Source: Cellulomonas sp. ES6
GTDB taxonomy: Bacteria; Actinomycetota; Actinomycetes; Actinomycetales; Cellulomonadaceae
DNA: 64,000 nucleotides
Assembly (NCBI RefSeq): GCF_030053835.1
Contig: NZ_CP125655.1
Span: 1,116,001 to 1,180,000, forward strand
Direction of reading: 5' to 3'
A model generated the notes under the pieces. It saw only the letters and a list, made by a program, of their open reading frames with translations, did no database searches and was not told where the DNA came from. This document shows, piece after piece, positions 41,106 through 52,342 of this stretch (position 1 is its first letter; each line of letters opens with the position of its first letter). A program made the position numbers and the translations under genes.

Positions 41106-42025
41106 GCGCCCACCCCCGGCGCGGGGGCCTGCGCGCGCTCGGCGGCCACGAGCTCGCGGACAGCCGGCGCGATCTCCTGACCGACCGTGGCGAGCAGCGT
41201 GGGGTCGTCCCCCGCGACGACGAAGGCGCTCACCCCGTGCTCGATCGCGAGAGCGGCGAGCTCCTCGACCCACTGGCGCGGCGGACCGACGAGCATCTCG
41301 CCGGTGGGCTGCGGCGTGAGGCGGCCGCCGACGTTGAGCAGCCGGCGGACCGCGGCGGGCTCGCGACCGGCCGCGAGCGCGGCCTCGTCGATGCGCGCGT
41401 TGCCGTCGTCGAGGTCCTGGAGGCTGCTCAGGTAGGCGAGCGACGGCAGCCAGCCGTCGGCCACCTCCCCCGTGAGCCGGAGCATCCGCGGCTTGTAGGC
41501 ACCGATCCAGATGCCGACCGGGTGGGCGGGGGCCGGCCCGCGCCGCGCACCCACGGCGGACCAGTACTCCCCGGGCAGGTCGACGCGCGACCGGTCTCCC
41601 GTGTCCCACAGCGCCCGGACGACCGCGACCGCCTCGCGCAGCGCGTCGACGCCCTGGCCCGGCGTCAGCCTGCGGCCGCCCATCGCCTCGATCGCGTCCC
41701 AGAAGCCGCCCGCCCCGAGCCCGAGCTCGACGCGCCCGCCCGACAGCAGGTCCAGGCTGGCGACGGCCCGGGCGAGCACGGCGGGCGGGCGCAGCGGCAG
41801 GTTCGCGACGTTCGGCGCGAGCCGGATGGTCGTCGTCCGCGCGGCGACCCACGACAGCAGGGTCCAGGTGTCGAGGAACGAGGGCTGGTACGGGTGGTCC
41901 TGGAAGGTCGCCAGGTCCAGGCCGACCTGCTCCGAGAGCTGCGCCAGGCCCACCACGCGGTCCGGGTCCGCGTTCGTCGGCGTGATGAACGACCCGAACA
42001 GCAGGTCGTGGCCGTAGTCCGTCAT
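41102..42025 (-). CDS. LLM-class flavin/F420-dependent oxidoreductase
   Basis: 307-residue luciferase-like TIM barrel: LLFGSFITPTNADPDRVVGL, LATFQDHPYQPSFLDTW, TTIRLAPNVANLPLRPPAVL, GGRVELGLGAGGFWDAIEAM, GIWIGAYKPRMLRLTG. The set resembles F420-dependent enzymes, but cofactor cannot be fixed from sequence. Strong Shine-Dalgarno GGAGGG before ATG. Coupled to the fusion gene and divergent from a MarR regulator. Confidence 0.88.
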   Translation of the reverse strand: MTDYGHDLLFGSFITPTNADPDRVVGLAQLSEQVGLDLATFQDHPYQPSFLDTWTLLSWVAARTTTIRLAPNVANLPLRPPAVLARAVASLDLLSGGRVELGLGAGGFWDAIEAMGGRRLTPGQGVDALREAVAVVRALWDTGDRSRVDLPGEYWSAVGARRGPAPAHPVGIWIGAYKPRMLRLTGEVADGWLPSLAYLSSLQDLDDGNARIDEAALAAGREPAAVRRLLNVGGRLTPQPTGEMLVGPPRQWVEELAALAIEHGVSAFVVAGDDPTLLATVGQEIAPAVRELVAAERAQAPAPGVGA

Positions 42026-42064
42026 CGTGCTCCCTCCGCGCGCCGACGCTCGTCGGCTCACACG

Positions 42065-42113
42065 ATCGTATGTCGCACAGATCATTGGCACAACCACGCG
42101 ACCGGCGTACCAT
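42065..42113. promoter_or_regulatory. Overlapping divergent promoters (monooxygenase / marR)
   Basis: Plus strand: -35 TTGGCA (42085-42090), 17 bases, -10 TACCAT (42108-42113), leading to marR with almost no leader. Minus strand: -35 TTGTGC (42093-42088), 17 bases, -10 TACGAT (42070-42065). The two -35 boxes share three bases, so one bound regulator could control both. Confidence 0.7.
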
Positions 42114-42121
42114 CGGCGACC

Positions 42122-42613
42122 ATGACCGCGATCGAGACCGGGACCGAGACCCGCCAGTCCGACCTCGGCTGGTCGCTGGGCGTGCTGCTCCGGGCGTACG
42201 AGCGCGGGCTCGCGTCGGCGCTCGCGGACGTGCCGCACGGGTTCCGCGGGTTCCTCGTGCTGCGGGAGGTGGTGCGCGGGGCCCACCCGAGCCAGGCCGC
42301 CCTCGCCGCCAGCCTCGGCATCGACCGCACCGTGATGACCTACCTGCTGGACGACCTCGAGGGCGCCGGGCTGGTCACGCGGCGCGTCGCCGAGGTCGAC
42401 CGCCGCCAGCGGCGCGTCCTGGCCACCCCCGAGGCGGAGGGGCTGCTCGCCGACCTCGAGCAGCGCGTGGCCCACGCGGAGGACGCGGTGTTCGGCGCCC
42501 TGGACCCGTCCGAGCGCGGCACCGTCTGCGCCCTGCTGCGCCGGGCGGCGTGCGGGTACCGCGACCCGGACGAGCACCCCTGCGCCGTCGTCGAGCAGGC
42601 GCTCGGCGGCTGA
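42122..42613 (+). CDS. MarR-family regulator
   Basis: 163-residue winged helix dimer: SQAALAASLGIDRTVMTYLLDDLEGAG (recognition helix), wing RRVAEVDRRQRRVLATPEAE. Contains two Cys near the C-terminus (TVCALLRRAACGY) and a third (HPCAVVE) that could sense oxidants. Divergent from the flavoenzyme pair, its likely target. Confidence 0.9.
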   Translation: MTAIETGTETRQSDLGWSLGVLLRAYERGLASALADVPHGFRGFLVLREVVRGAHPSQAALAASLGIDRTVMTYLLDDLEGAGLVTRRVAEVDRRQRRVLATPEAEGLLADLEQRVAHAEDAVFGALDPSERGTVCALLRRAACGYRDPDEHPCAVVEQALGG

Positions 42614-42737
42614 GGCGGACGCCCCGGCCGGTCGCACGCGGCGCCGGGGCACAATGGGCCGGGCGCCGCTCCCGCGGCGCCCGGTGCGCGGACGGCACGA
42701 CCGGCACCACCCGGGGACGCACGGAAGAGGGACGGCG

Positions 42738-42944
42738 ATGGCGACCATCGGCAGGGCGCAGGACAAGCGCGAGGCGGCGCTGCTGAGCGTGTTCGGCCCC
42801 GCGCAGGTCGGCGACCCGCTCGCACCGGACCGCGAGGTCGCCGACGCCGACCGCGAGCGCGACCTCGCGCTGCGCACCGAGTTCGTCCGCGTCGCCGGCG
42901 CGGACGGGCGGTCGTACCTCGTGGAGCGCCCGGTCTCGGGCTGA
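42738..42944 (+). CDS. Small conserved-looking hypothetical protein
   Basis: 68 residues, ATG at 42738 with GAAGAGGGACG upstream. Highly charged, no Cys, no TM: MATIGRAQDKREAALLSVFG then a DxxRExxDAxRERD-type helix and SYLVERPVSG. Coding composition looks normal for the genome. Family unknown to me. A poly-C tract begins three bases after the stop. Confidence 0.55.
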   Translation: MATIGRAQDKREAALLSVFGPAQVGDPLAPDREVADADRERDLALRTEFVRVAGADGRSYLVERPVSG

Positions 42945-42947
42945 CCT

Positions 42948-42966
42948 CCCCCCCCCCCCCCCCCCC
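42948..42966 (+). repeat. Poly-C tract of 19 bases
   Basis: An unbroken run of 19 C residues followed directly by GGGG. It is intergenic, between a small gene and convergent ycnI. Such runs slip during replication and sequencing, so length is uncertain. Confidence 0.9.
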
Positions 42967-43033
42967 GGGGCGAGCGCCCCTGGACGAGCACCCCGGGGCG
43001 AGCGCTCCGGGGCGAGCGCTCCGGGACGACCCG
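42967..43033. repeat. Degenerate 14-base tandem repeats
   Basis: GGGGCGAGCGCTCC occurs twice in tandem with flanking degenerate copies. Each contains the AGCGCT palindrome. Directly follows the poly-C tract. Confidence 0.6.
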
Positions 43034-43122
43034 CCGCGCGCGGTCTGCCCCGCGGGGCCGGCGCCGGGCCCGGGGGGCACCCCGGAGCCCGGCGCCACGG
43101 CCCCGCGCCGACCGCGGCCGGG

Positions 43123-43863
43123 TCAGCGCGGCGCGCTCCCCCGGCGCCGACCGCTCAGCGCGACGACGAGCGCCGCGACCCCGGCCACGAGCCCGAGCCC
43201 GCCCAGGACGCGGGAGGGCACGTCGGCGGCCGCGTCCGCGGCCGCCGTCGCGGCGTCGTCCGCGCCGGCAGCCGTCGCGCGCGCCCCGTCGTGGCTCCCG
43301 TGCGCCTCCCCCGCGGCGGTCGTGGTGAGCTCGGGTGCCGGGTGGTCGGGCTCCGCGTCGCCGTCCGCCACCTGGTCCCAGTCGACGACCTCGCCGTCGG
43401 CGTACTCCTGGTGGGCCGGCAGGACCAGTCGCGTCCCCGCCTCCGGCAGCGGGCCGACGGAGAGCTCGAACTCCTCGAACTCGCCGTCACCGATCCCCTC
43501 CCCCTGCGCCGTCCAGACCACGCGCACCGGCGCGCGGGTCAGCGTCGCCCCGCCGACGTCGACGGGCTCGGGCAGCTCCCCCTCCTCCACGGTGGCGGTC
43601 CACCCCGCGACGGGGCGCGTGGACACCGAGCTCAGGGGCGTGGCGGTGGGCAGGTCGACCGTGACGCGGGTGGTCGCCGACGTCGGGGACTCGTTGGGCA
43701 CGCGGAACGTGAGGACCGTCCACCCGCCCGCGGCGGTGGACTCCGGGACGACGCGCACGTGGGCGGACGCGGCGGCGGCGGGCAGCAGGACGAGCGCGCC
43801 GGCCAGGGCGGCCGAGGCGAGCAGGGACGCCGCGCGGGCGCGGGCAGGACGAGGTGCGGACAT
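43123..43863 (-). CDS. YcnI/DUF1775 copper-associated secreted protein
   Basis: 246 residues. Signal peptide with cleavage near AAASA, leaving mature N-terminal His (ASAHVRVVPESTAAGG); in YcnI this His is the copper-binding brace residue. Body: WTVLTFRVPNESPTSATTRV and WTATVEEGELPEPVDVGG (DUF1775). A His-containing linker (EAHGSHDGARA) precedes one C-terminal TM helix and a basic tail. Member of a small minus-strand pair with the membrane gene upstream. Confidence 0.88.
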   Translation of the reverse strand: MSAPRPARARAASLLASAALAGALVLLPAAAASAHVRVVPESTAAGGWTVLTFRVPNESPTSATTRVTVDLPTATPLSSVSTRPVAGWTATVEEGELPEPVDVGGATLTRAPVRVVWTAQGEGIGDGEFEEFELSVGPLPEAGTRLVLPAHQEYADGEVVDWDQVADGDAEPDHPAPELTTTAAGEAHGSHDGARATAAGADDAATAAADAAADVPSRVLGGLGLVAGVAALVVALSGRRRGSAPR

Positions 43864-43970
43864 GGTGGTGCCTTCCGGGTGCGACGGGACGCGCGGCGGC
43901 GCCCGGGACGGGCGGCGCGCGAGGACGACGCGACCGGGGCCGGTCCCGCCCGGCGGCCGGCCGGGGGGTG

Positions 43971-44612
43971 TCAGGCGGCGGTCGCGGCAGGCACCGGCAC
44001 CGGCGGACCGCGGCGGACCGCCCCGCCCCGGTGCACCGCGGGCGGGCGCGGGCGGACGACCTCGGGGCGCACGGGCGCCGGCCGCGGCGCCACGGCGACG
44101 GCGGGCCCGGCGGTCAGCGCCGGCAGCACGGCCGTCCAGCGCCGCAGCAGCGCGCTGGCCCCGCGGTCCGTCGCGGTCAGCAGCAGCACGGCCGCGACGA
44201 CCGCCACGGCGTGGGCGAGGAGCATGCCGGTGCCGGTGCCGTGGGCGTGGGCGTGGGCGTGGGCGGCGTCGACGAGGCCGCCCGCCGCCACCGCCCCGGC
44301 ACCGTGGTGGGCACCGGGCCCGTCCGGCGGCAGCGCACCGGGCCGCGCCGGGCCGGACAGCCAGGTCAGCGTGGCGTGCACCCCGAGCTGCCCCGCGAGG
44401 GCCGCCGGCAGCAGCACGGGGACGGTCAGCGGCCGGCGCGAGAGCGCCGTCGAGCCGAGCAGCACGGGCACGCCGGCGAGCAGCAGCGCCGGTGCCGTCG
44501 GGGCGCCGCCGCCGCCGAGCACGTGCGCGCCCGACCCGAGGCCCAGCACGGTGACCGCCACGCCGAGCAGGCGCCCGACGGCGAGCGCGCGTGACGGGGG
44601 CGGGCGGTCCAC
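43971..44612 (-). CDS. Membrane protein with His-rich loop, partner of YcnI
   Basis: 213 residues, GTG start. Four or five predicted TM segments (LLGVAVTVLGLGSGAHVLGG, ALLLAGVPVLLGSTALS, LLPAALAGQLGVHATLTWL, MLLAHAVAVVAAVLLL). A loop holds alternating Ala/His (AAHAHAHAHGTGTGM), a plausible metal-binding stretch. Tail Pro/Arg-rich. No family recognised; association with ycnI suggests copper handling. Confidence 0.7.
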   Translation of the reverse strand: MDRPPPSRALAVGRLLGVAVTVLGLGSGAHVLGGGGAPTAPALLLAGVPVLLGSTALSRRPLTVPVLLPAALAGQLGVHATLTWLSGPARPGALPPDGPGAHHGAGAVAAGGLVDAAHAHAHAHGTGTGMLLAHAVAVVAAVLLLTATDRGASALLRRWTAVLPALTAGPAVAVAPRPAPVRPEVVRPRPPAVHRGGAVRRGPPVPVPAATAA

Positions 44613-44619
44613 GCCGCCG

Positions 44620-44654
44620 ACCGTACTCCACGACCGGGACCTTGGTCCTGGTCG
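44620..44654 (-). promoter_or_regulatory. Leaderless promoter with 24-base dyad
   Basis: On the minus strand -10 TACGGT (44625-44620) is 7 bases before the GTG at 44612, consistent with a leaderless mRNA. Just upstream, 44631-44654 is a near-perfect dyad (ten of eleven arm pairs) centred on TT, occupying the spacer and -35. This is the layout of a metal-responsive operator, but the regulator is not in the window. Confidence 0.55.
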
Positions 44655-44727
44655 CACGACACCCGCTCCGGACGACGACCGGTGTCGGACCCGTCGGCCA
44701 CACTGGGGCCCGAGCAGAGGAGACCCG

Positions 44728-47111
<2,384 letters not shown>

Positions 47112-47115
<4 letters not shown>

Positions 47116-47795
47116 CGACCGTGGACGCGGCGGGCGGGGACGCCGGGCGCGGGACGGCGGTGGAGCTGCTGCTGCTCGCCGACACCCACGTCCCGCGACG
47201 GGCCCGCGACCTGCCGGCCGAGGTCTGGGCGGCGGTGGACGCGGCGGACGTGGTGCTGCACGCGGGTGACTGGGTGGACGTCGACCTGCTCGACGCGCTG
47301 GAGGCCCGCGCCCGGCGGCTCGTCGCGTGCTGGGGGAACAACGACGGACCGGACCTGCGGGCCCGGCTGCCCGAGGTGGCGCGCGCGACGCTCGGGGGCC
47401 TGCGGTTCGCCGTCGTGCACGAGACCGGCCCGCGGACCGGCCGCGAGGCGCGCTGCGCCGAGGCGTTCCCGGACGCCGACGTGCTGGTGTTCGGGCACAG
47501 CCACATCCCGTGGGACACGGTCGCGCCGGGCGGCCTGCGGCTGCTCAACCCGGGGTCCCCGACGGACCGGCGGCGGCAGCCCACCGGCACGTACCTCACC
47601 GCGCGGGTGGTGGACGGCGCGCTGCGCGACGTCACGCTGCACCCGGTGGCGCCGCGTCGGCCGGCGGCGCCCGCGGGCGGGCCGGGCGGCCGTCCGGCGG
47701 CGAGCGCTCCGACGTCGGGCGGGGCCGCGGCGAACGGACCCATCGCGCGCGGGTCCGCGGCGAGCACGTCCCCGGTCGGTCGCGATCACGGCTGA
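47112..47795 (+). CDS. YfcE/MJ0936-type metallophosphoesterase
   Basis: 227 residues, GTG overlapping the UvrA-like stop. Metal-site motifs in order: LLLADTHVPRRA (DxH), VLHAGDWVD (GD), ACWGNNDGPDL (GNxD), AVVHETG (H) and VLVFGHSHIPWD (GHSH). Small calcineurin-like phosphodiesterase fold; substrate unknown. The last 50 residues are a disordered Ala/Gly/Pro tail. Translational coupling to the UvrA paralogue hints at a nucleic-acid role. Confidence 0.87.
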
Positions 47796-47815
47796 CCTGC
47801 GCGGCTGACCTGCGC
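47790..47815 (+). repeat. 13-base direct repeat at a stop codon
   Basis: GGCTGACCTGCGC is repeated exactly in tandem; the first copy contains the phosphoesterase stop codon. Looks like a recent slippage duplication. Confidence 0.75.
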
Positions 47816-47946
47816 GGCTGTGACACCCGGGGGAACCACCCGCTCCCGGGGTCAGGAACCGCCCCCGGCAGCCGATGACACCATCATGACCGGGCGACCT
47901 GGCAGGTGGGCGCCCCCGCGGGTCGCAGTCGTCGGCGGGGCGATGG

Positions 47947-50211
47947 ATGCTGGTGCACGCCCTGCTGCCGGACGGCGCCCCGCGCGACGCGCTGTTCGTG
48001 GCGATCGGCGCCGCCTGCGTGGTGGTGCTCGCGCGCGCGGCCTCGCGCATGCCCCCCGGCCGGCGCCGCGCCTGGCGCCTGCTGGCGGCCGGCCTCGCGG
48101 CCTGGGTGCTCGGGGACCTGGTGTGGACCGTGCTGGACCGGGTCCTGGGCGTGTCCCCGTTCCCGTCCGTCGCGGACGTCGCGTACGTCGCCTCGTACCC
48201 GCTGCTCGCCGCCGGCATGGTCCGCGCGTTCCCCGCCCCGCCCGGCCGGCGGCCCGTCTGGGTGCTCGACGCGCTGCTGGTCACCGGCGGCCCGGTGCTG
48301 CTGCTGTGGCTCGCGGTGCTCGGGCCCGCGGTGACGGAGTTCAGCACGGCGCCCGCGGCGACGCTCGTGGGCGCGCTCTACCCGCTGGGCGACGCCCTGC
48401 TGCTGGTGGTCCTGGCGCGCACCGCCACGGCGTCCGGCCGGCGCACCGCCGCCCACGTGCACGCGACCTGGGCGGTGCTGCTGATCCTGGTGGCGGACGT
48501 CCTGTTCCAGCTCAGTCCCGCCGTGCCGTCCCTCGACCGGTACCTGCACCCGCTGGACACCCTGTGGCTCGGCGGGTACGTGCTGATGGCCGCGGCCGGC
48601 CGTCACCCGTCGGCGGCCTCCGAGGCGCCCGCGCGGCCGTCCGCCGACCTGACCGTCGGGCAGATCGCGCTGGTCGCCGCGTCGTGCGCCGTCATCCCGG
48701 GCACGCTCCTGGTCGGCGCCCTGACCGGCGCTCCGCTGCGCATCGTCGAGGCCTGCACCGTGGGCATCGTGATGATGACCGCCCTGCTGCTGCGGTTCGG
48801 CGGCCTGGTGCGCACGCTGAGCCGGCAGAACGCGCACCTCGCGCACCTCACGGTCACCGACCCCCTGACCGGGCTGGCGAACACCGCGGGCCTCGCCGCG
48901 CACGTCGAGAGGCCCGCGGCGGAGGCGCCGCCCGGCACCGTCCCCGTCCTGCTGCTCGTCTCGCTCGACGGCTACCGGGACGTCGTCGAGACGCTCGGCT
49001 ACGGCGTCGCCGACGACCTGCTGGTGGCGGTCGCGCACCTCCTGGACGACCTCGCGCCCGCGACGTCCCGCGTCGCCCGGCTCGGACGCGACGTGTACGC
49101 GGTGACGCTGGACGTCACGACGCCCGCGGAGGGCTGCGGCGCGGCCCGCGACCTGCAGGCGCGCCTGGCCGCGCCGGTGCGGGCGCGCGGGATGGACCTG
49201 CCGACCCGCGCGCTCATCGGCGTCGCGCTGGCACCCGGCCGGCCCGCGTCGCTGCCCGCTCTCATCGCCGACGCGGACGCGGCGCTGACGGAGGCGCGCC
49301 GCCGCCCCGACCGGGTGGCGTGCGCGCACTGCGACGGCGGCGGGGAGGCCGGGGCCACCACGCTGCCGGAGGCGGACCTGCTCCGCGGGCTGGCGGCGGC
49401 CGTCGGGCGTGGCGAGCTCGTCGTGCACTTCCAGCCCGTCGTGACGGTGCGGGGCGCCCTCGTCACGGGGGCCGAGGCGCTCGTCCGGTGGCAGCACCCG
49501 CAGCACGGCCTGCTCGGCCCGGCCGCGTTCATCCCCGCGGCGGAACGCACCGGCCTCGTGCGACCGGTGACCCTGCACGTGCTCGACGTCGCGCTCGCCC
49601 GCTGCGCCGAGTGGCGGGTCCACCAGGCGGACTTCGTCGTGGGGGTCAACGTGTCCGCCCAGGACCTGGAGGACCCGCGGCTGGTCGACGACGTGCGCGC
49701 CGCGCTCGACCGCCACGGGCTCCCGCCGCAGGCCCTGACCCTCGAGGTCACGGAGACGATGGCGATGCGGGACGGACCGGGGGCGGAGCGCACGCTGCGG
49801 GCGCTCGCCGACCTGGGCATCCGGCTCGCCGTCGACGACTACGGCGTCGGCTACGGGTCGCTCGACTACCTGCGGCGGCTGCCGTTCTCCACGCTGAAGA
49901 TCGACCGGGCCTTCGTCGCCCCCGCCGCCGCCGACGCGGTGTGCGCCGCGATCCTGCGCTCGACCGTCGACCTGGGGCACGCGCTGGGCATGCGCGTCGT
50001 CGCCGAGGGGGTCGAGGACCCCGCCACGGCGACGCTGCTCGGGGAGCTCGGGTGCGACCGCGCCCAGGGGTGGGCGTTCGGGCGCCCCGAGCCGGCGGAG
50101 GTGTTCGCGGCGCGGCTCGTCCCGCCGTCGGCCCGGGCGGCGACGGCGGCGCCGCAGGCCACGGAGGGCCCGGGCAGGGCCGAGGCGCCGGAGCCCGTCG
50201 CCGCGCCCTGA
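47947..50211 (+). CDS. Membrane c-di-GMP phosphodiesterase (degenerate GGDEF + EAL)
   Basis: 754 residues. Seven or eight TM helices (about 1-280) form an unclassified sensor. A GGDEF domain starts at TDPLTGLANTAGL, but its active-site motif reads RLGRDVYAV (residues 378-386) instead of GGDEF, so cyclase activity is unlikely. The EAL domain is complete: E510-A-L (GAEALVRW), GVNVSAQDL, LEVTETMAM, DDYGVGYGSLDYL, LKIDRAFV, VVAEGVED and AQGWAFGRP. Prediction: hydrolyses c-di-GMP. Confidence 0.88.
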   Translation: MLVHALLPDGAPRDALFVAIGAACVVVLARAASRMPPGRRRAWRLLAAGLAAWVLGDLVWTVLDRVLGVSPFPSVADVAYVASYPLLAAGMVRAFPAPPGRRPVWVLDALLVTGGPVLLLWLAVLGPAVTEFSTAPAATLVGALYPLGDALLLVVLARTATASGRRTAAHVHATWAVLLILVADVLFQLSPAVPSLDRYLHPLDTLWLGGYVLMAAAGRHPSAASEAPARPSADLTVGQIALVAASCAVIPGTLLVGALTGAPLRIVEACTVGIVMMTALLLRFGGLVRTLSRQNAHLAHLTVTDPLTGLANTAGLAAHVERPAAEAPPGTVPVLLLVSLDGYRDVVETLGYGVADDLLVAVAHLLDDLAPATSRVARLGRDVYAVTLDVTTPAEGCGAARDLQARLAAPVRARGMDLPTRALIGVALAPGRPASLPALIADADAALTEARRRPDRVACAHCDGGGEAGATTLPEADLLRGLAAAVGRGELVVHFQPVVTVRGALVTGAEALVRWQHPQHGLLGPAAFIPAAERTGLVRPVTLHVLDVALARCAEWRVHQADFVVGVNVSAQDLEDPRLVDDVRAALDRHGLPPQALTLEVTETMAMRDGPGAERTLRALADLGIRLAVDDYGVGYGSLDYLRRLPFSTLKIDRAFVAPAAADAVCAAILRSTVDLGHALGMRVVAEGVEDPATATLLGELGCDRAQGWAFGRPEPAEVFAARLVPPSARAATAAPQATEGPGRAEAPEPVAAP

Positions 50212-50345
50212 GCACCCGGGGCACCCCCAGCCCCCGGAGCCCCCGGAACGCCGAGCACCCGGAGCTCGCTGAGCACCCCCGGCCCCCGGAGCCCCCGGAG
50301 CCCCCGGCGGACGCCGCGACCTCGCGCGGGGCTCCGCCCCGGCCG
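50212..50345. repeat. CCCCCGGAG-type short repeats
   Basis: The gap between two convergent genes is made largely of variants of CCCCCGGAG and GAGCACCC, in loose tandem. No gene or clear single hairpin. Confidence 0.55.
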
Positions 50346-50356
50346 CGCCGGACCGC

Positions 50357-52342
50357 TCACTCGTGCGCGCGCAGCTCCAGGCTGATCTGGTCGGCGTCGA
50401 GCACCGTGAGCGCCTCGGTCAGCGCCCCGGACGAGGCCGTGCCGAGGTCCCGCACGCGGAGCAGGGCCGCGCGCTGGGCGTCGAGCGTCGCCAGCCGCAG
50501 CTCGCGCACCTGGGCCGCGACGGACGCGCGGTCGGTGTCGGCGTCGACCTCGACGTCCACCTCCTCCGCCTGCCGCTCGGCCACCCGCCGGGCCAGCTCG
50601 AGCACCGCCGGCGCGTACGGCGTCCCGTCCGGGCGCCGCAGGTCCGGGTCGCCCAGCAGCTCGGCGGCCGCCCGTGACATCTCGACCACCAGCCGGTCGA
50701 GGTCCGCCCGGTCGTCGGTGCCGTCGCGCGACAGCCCGAGCCGCCGCACCACCCACGCGAGGGTGCCGCCCTGGACCAGCAGGGTGCCCGCGGCGACCGT
50801 GAACGCCACGAGGATCAGCAGCGCCCGGTGCGGCGTCTCGCGCGGCAGCGACTGGGCGGCGGCCAGCGTGACCACGCCGCGCATCCCCGCCCACACCAGG
50901 ACGACGCCCTCACGGGCACCGAGCGGCTCGGCCTGCAGGTAGTCGATGTCGGCGATCCGCCGCGTGATGCGGGCGCGCACGCGGCTCGTGCGCGTCTCGG
51001 GGGTCTCGTCAGCCCGGGCGCGCGGCTTGCGCGTCCAGCGCCGGCGGCCGAGTGCCCGGCGCAGGTCCTCCCGGGCGGGCGCCGAGGGCGCCGAGGGCGC
51101 CGGCGGCACCGTGGGAGCCTCCGACGGTGCCGCGGCGGCCGTCCCGTCCGGCGCCCCGGCCCCCGGCGGGCTTGCCGCGGCGGCCTCCGAGACCCCGGCG
51201 CCGCGCTCCGCGAGCGGGTCGGACCCGGCGCGCCACGTCGTCCCGGACGGGCCCTGCCGCCAGACCTGCGCGCGCTCCTCCGGCGTCATCCTGCTGAACG
51301 CGTCGACCCGGTCGTTGGCCGCGGTGAGGAGCCCGCGCACCCCCGCCCCCCGGCGCGCCCGGCGGGACAGGGTGCGCACCAGGAACGTGACGTAGCCGGT
51401 GCGCACCACCAGCACCACCACGGCCGCGAGCGCCGCCAGCCCGAGCGCCAGCCAGAGGCTGCCGTGCTCCCCGCGGACCTCCTCGACCAGGCCGTACACC
51501 TCGAGCCCCATCACCAGGAACACCGCGCCCTCGAGCAGCAGCTCCAGCGTGCGCCAGTTGGCCGCCTCGGCGATGCGGTCCTGCGGGCGCAGCCGCACGC
51601 TGCCCGACCCGGCGACGAGGCCCGCGGCGACCGTCGACACGAGGCCCGACGCCCCGAGCCTCTCGGCCGGGAGGTAGGCGATGAACGGGACGAGGAACGA
51701 GATGGCCGTGGTCAGGTGCGGGTCGGACACGCGGGTGCGGAGCCAGAGGCTCGCCTTGCCGACGGACGCGCCGACCACCACGGCGACGGCCACCGCGAAC
51801 ACGAAGTCCCCGACCACGCCCCACAGGGTCACGGAGGCGGCCGTGGCGGCGACGGCCGAGCGCAGCAGCACCAGCGCGGAGGCGTCGTTCAGCAGGCTCT
51901 CGCCCTCCAGCACCGTGACGACGCGGGGGCTGACGCCGGAGCGGCGCACGATCGAGGTCGCGACGGCGTCCGTGGGGCTGAGCACGGCCCCCAGGGCGAT
52001 GCCGGTGGCGAGCGTGACGTCGGGGATCAGCCAGGAGAACACCAGGCCGAGCACCACGGAGGTCACCACCACCAGCGCGACCGAGAGCCCGCTGATCGCG
52101 GTCAGGTCGCGCCGGAAGTCCATGGTCGGCATCGAGACCGACGTCGCGTACAGCAGCGGCGGCAGCACGCCGCCGAGGATCCACTCCGGTTCGATCTCCA
52201 CGGCGGGCACGGCCGGCACGAGGCTGATCGCGACGCCGAGCAGCACGAGCAGCAGCGGTGCGGCGACGCCCACCTTCGGCGCGAGGGCCGTGACCCCGAT
52301 GACGGCGACCGCGACGATCAGCGCGACGAGCAGCAGGTCCAT
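50357..52342 (-). CDS. Na+/H+ antiporter, NhaP/CPA1 family
   Basis: 661 residues. Eleven to thirteen TM helices include LGAVLSPTDAVATSIVRR and LEGESLLNDASALVLLR, the ion-binding TD/ND motifs of CPA1. A hydrophilic insertion of about 150 residues (roughly 340-490, Ala/Pro-rich) interrupts the membrane domain before GMRGVVTLAAAQSLP. A cytoplasmic helical tail ends the protein. ATG at 52342 begins MDLLLVALIVAVAVIGV; upstream residues are low complexity. Confidence 0.88.
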   Translation of the reverse strand: MDLLLVALIVAVAVIGVTALAPKVGVAAPLLLVLLGVAISLVPAVPAVEIEPEWILGGVLPPLLYATSVSMPTMDFRRDLTAISGLSVALVVVTSVVLGLVFSWLIPDVTLATGIALGAVLSPTDAVATSIVRRSGVSPRVVTVLEGESLLNDASALVLLRSAVAATAASVTLWGVVGDFVFAVAVAVVVGASVGKASLWLRTRVSDPHLTTAISFLVPFIAYLPAERLGASGLVSTVAAGLVAGSGSVRLRPQDRIAEAANWRTLELLLEGAVFLVMGLEVYGLVEEVRGEHGSLWLALGLAALAAVVVLVVRTGYVTFLVRTLSRRARRGAGVRGLLTAANDRVDAFSRMTPEERAQVWRQGPSGTTWRAGSDPLAERGAGVSEAAAASPPGAGAPDGTAAAAPSEAPTVPPAPSAPSAPAREDLRRALGRRRWTRKPRARADETPETRTSRVRARITRRIADIDYLQAEPLGAREGVVLVWAGMRGVVTLAAAQSLPRETPHRALLILVAFTVAAGTLLVQGGTLAWVVRRLGLSRDGTDDRADLDRLVVEMSRAAAELLGDPDLRRPDGTPYAPAVLELARRVAERQAEEVDVEVDADTDRASVAAQVRELRLATLDAQRAALLRVRDLGTASSGALTEALTVLDADQISLELRAHE

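Noticed and set aside
38862..42113. A single 1083-codon frame running through the fusion gene and beyond
   Set aside because: Upstream of 41105 the translation is Arg/Gly-rich shadow of the monooxygenase gene, which is coded in another frame with clear homology.
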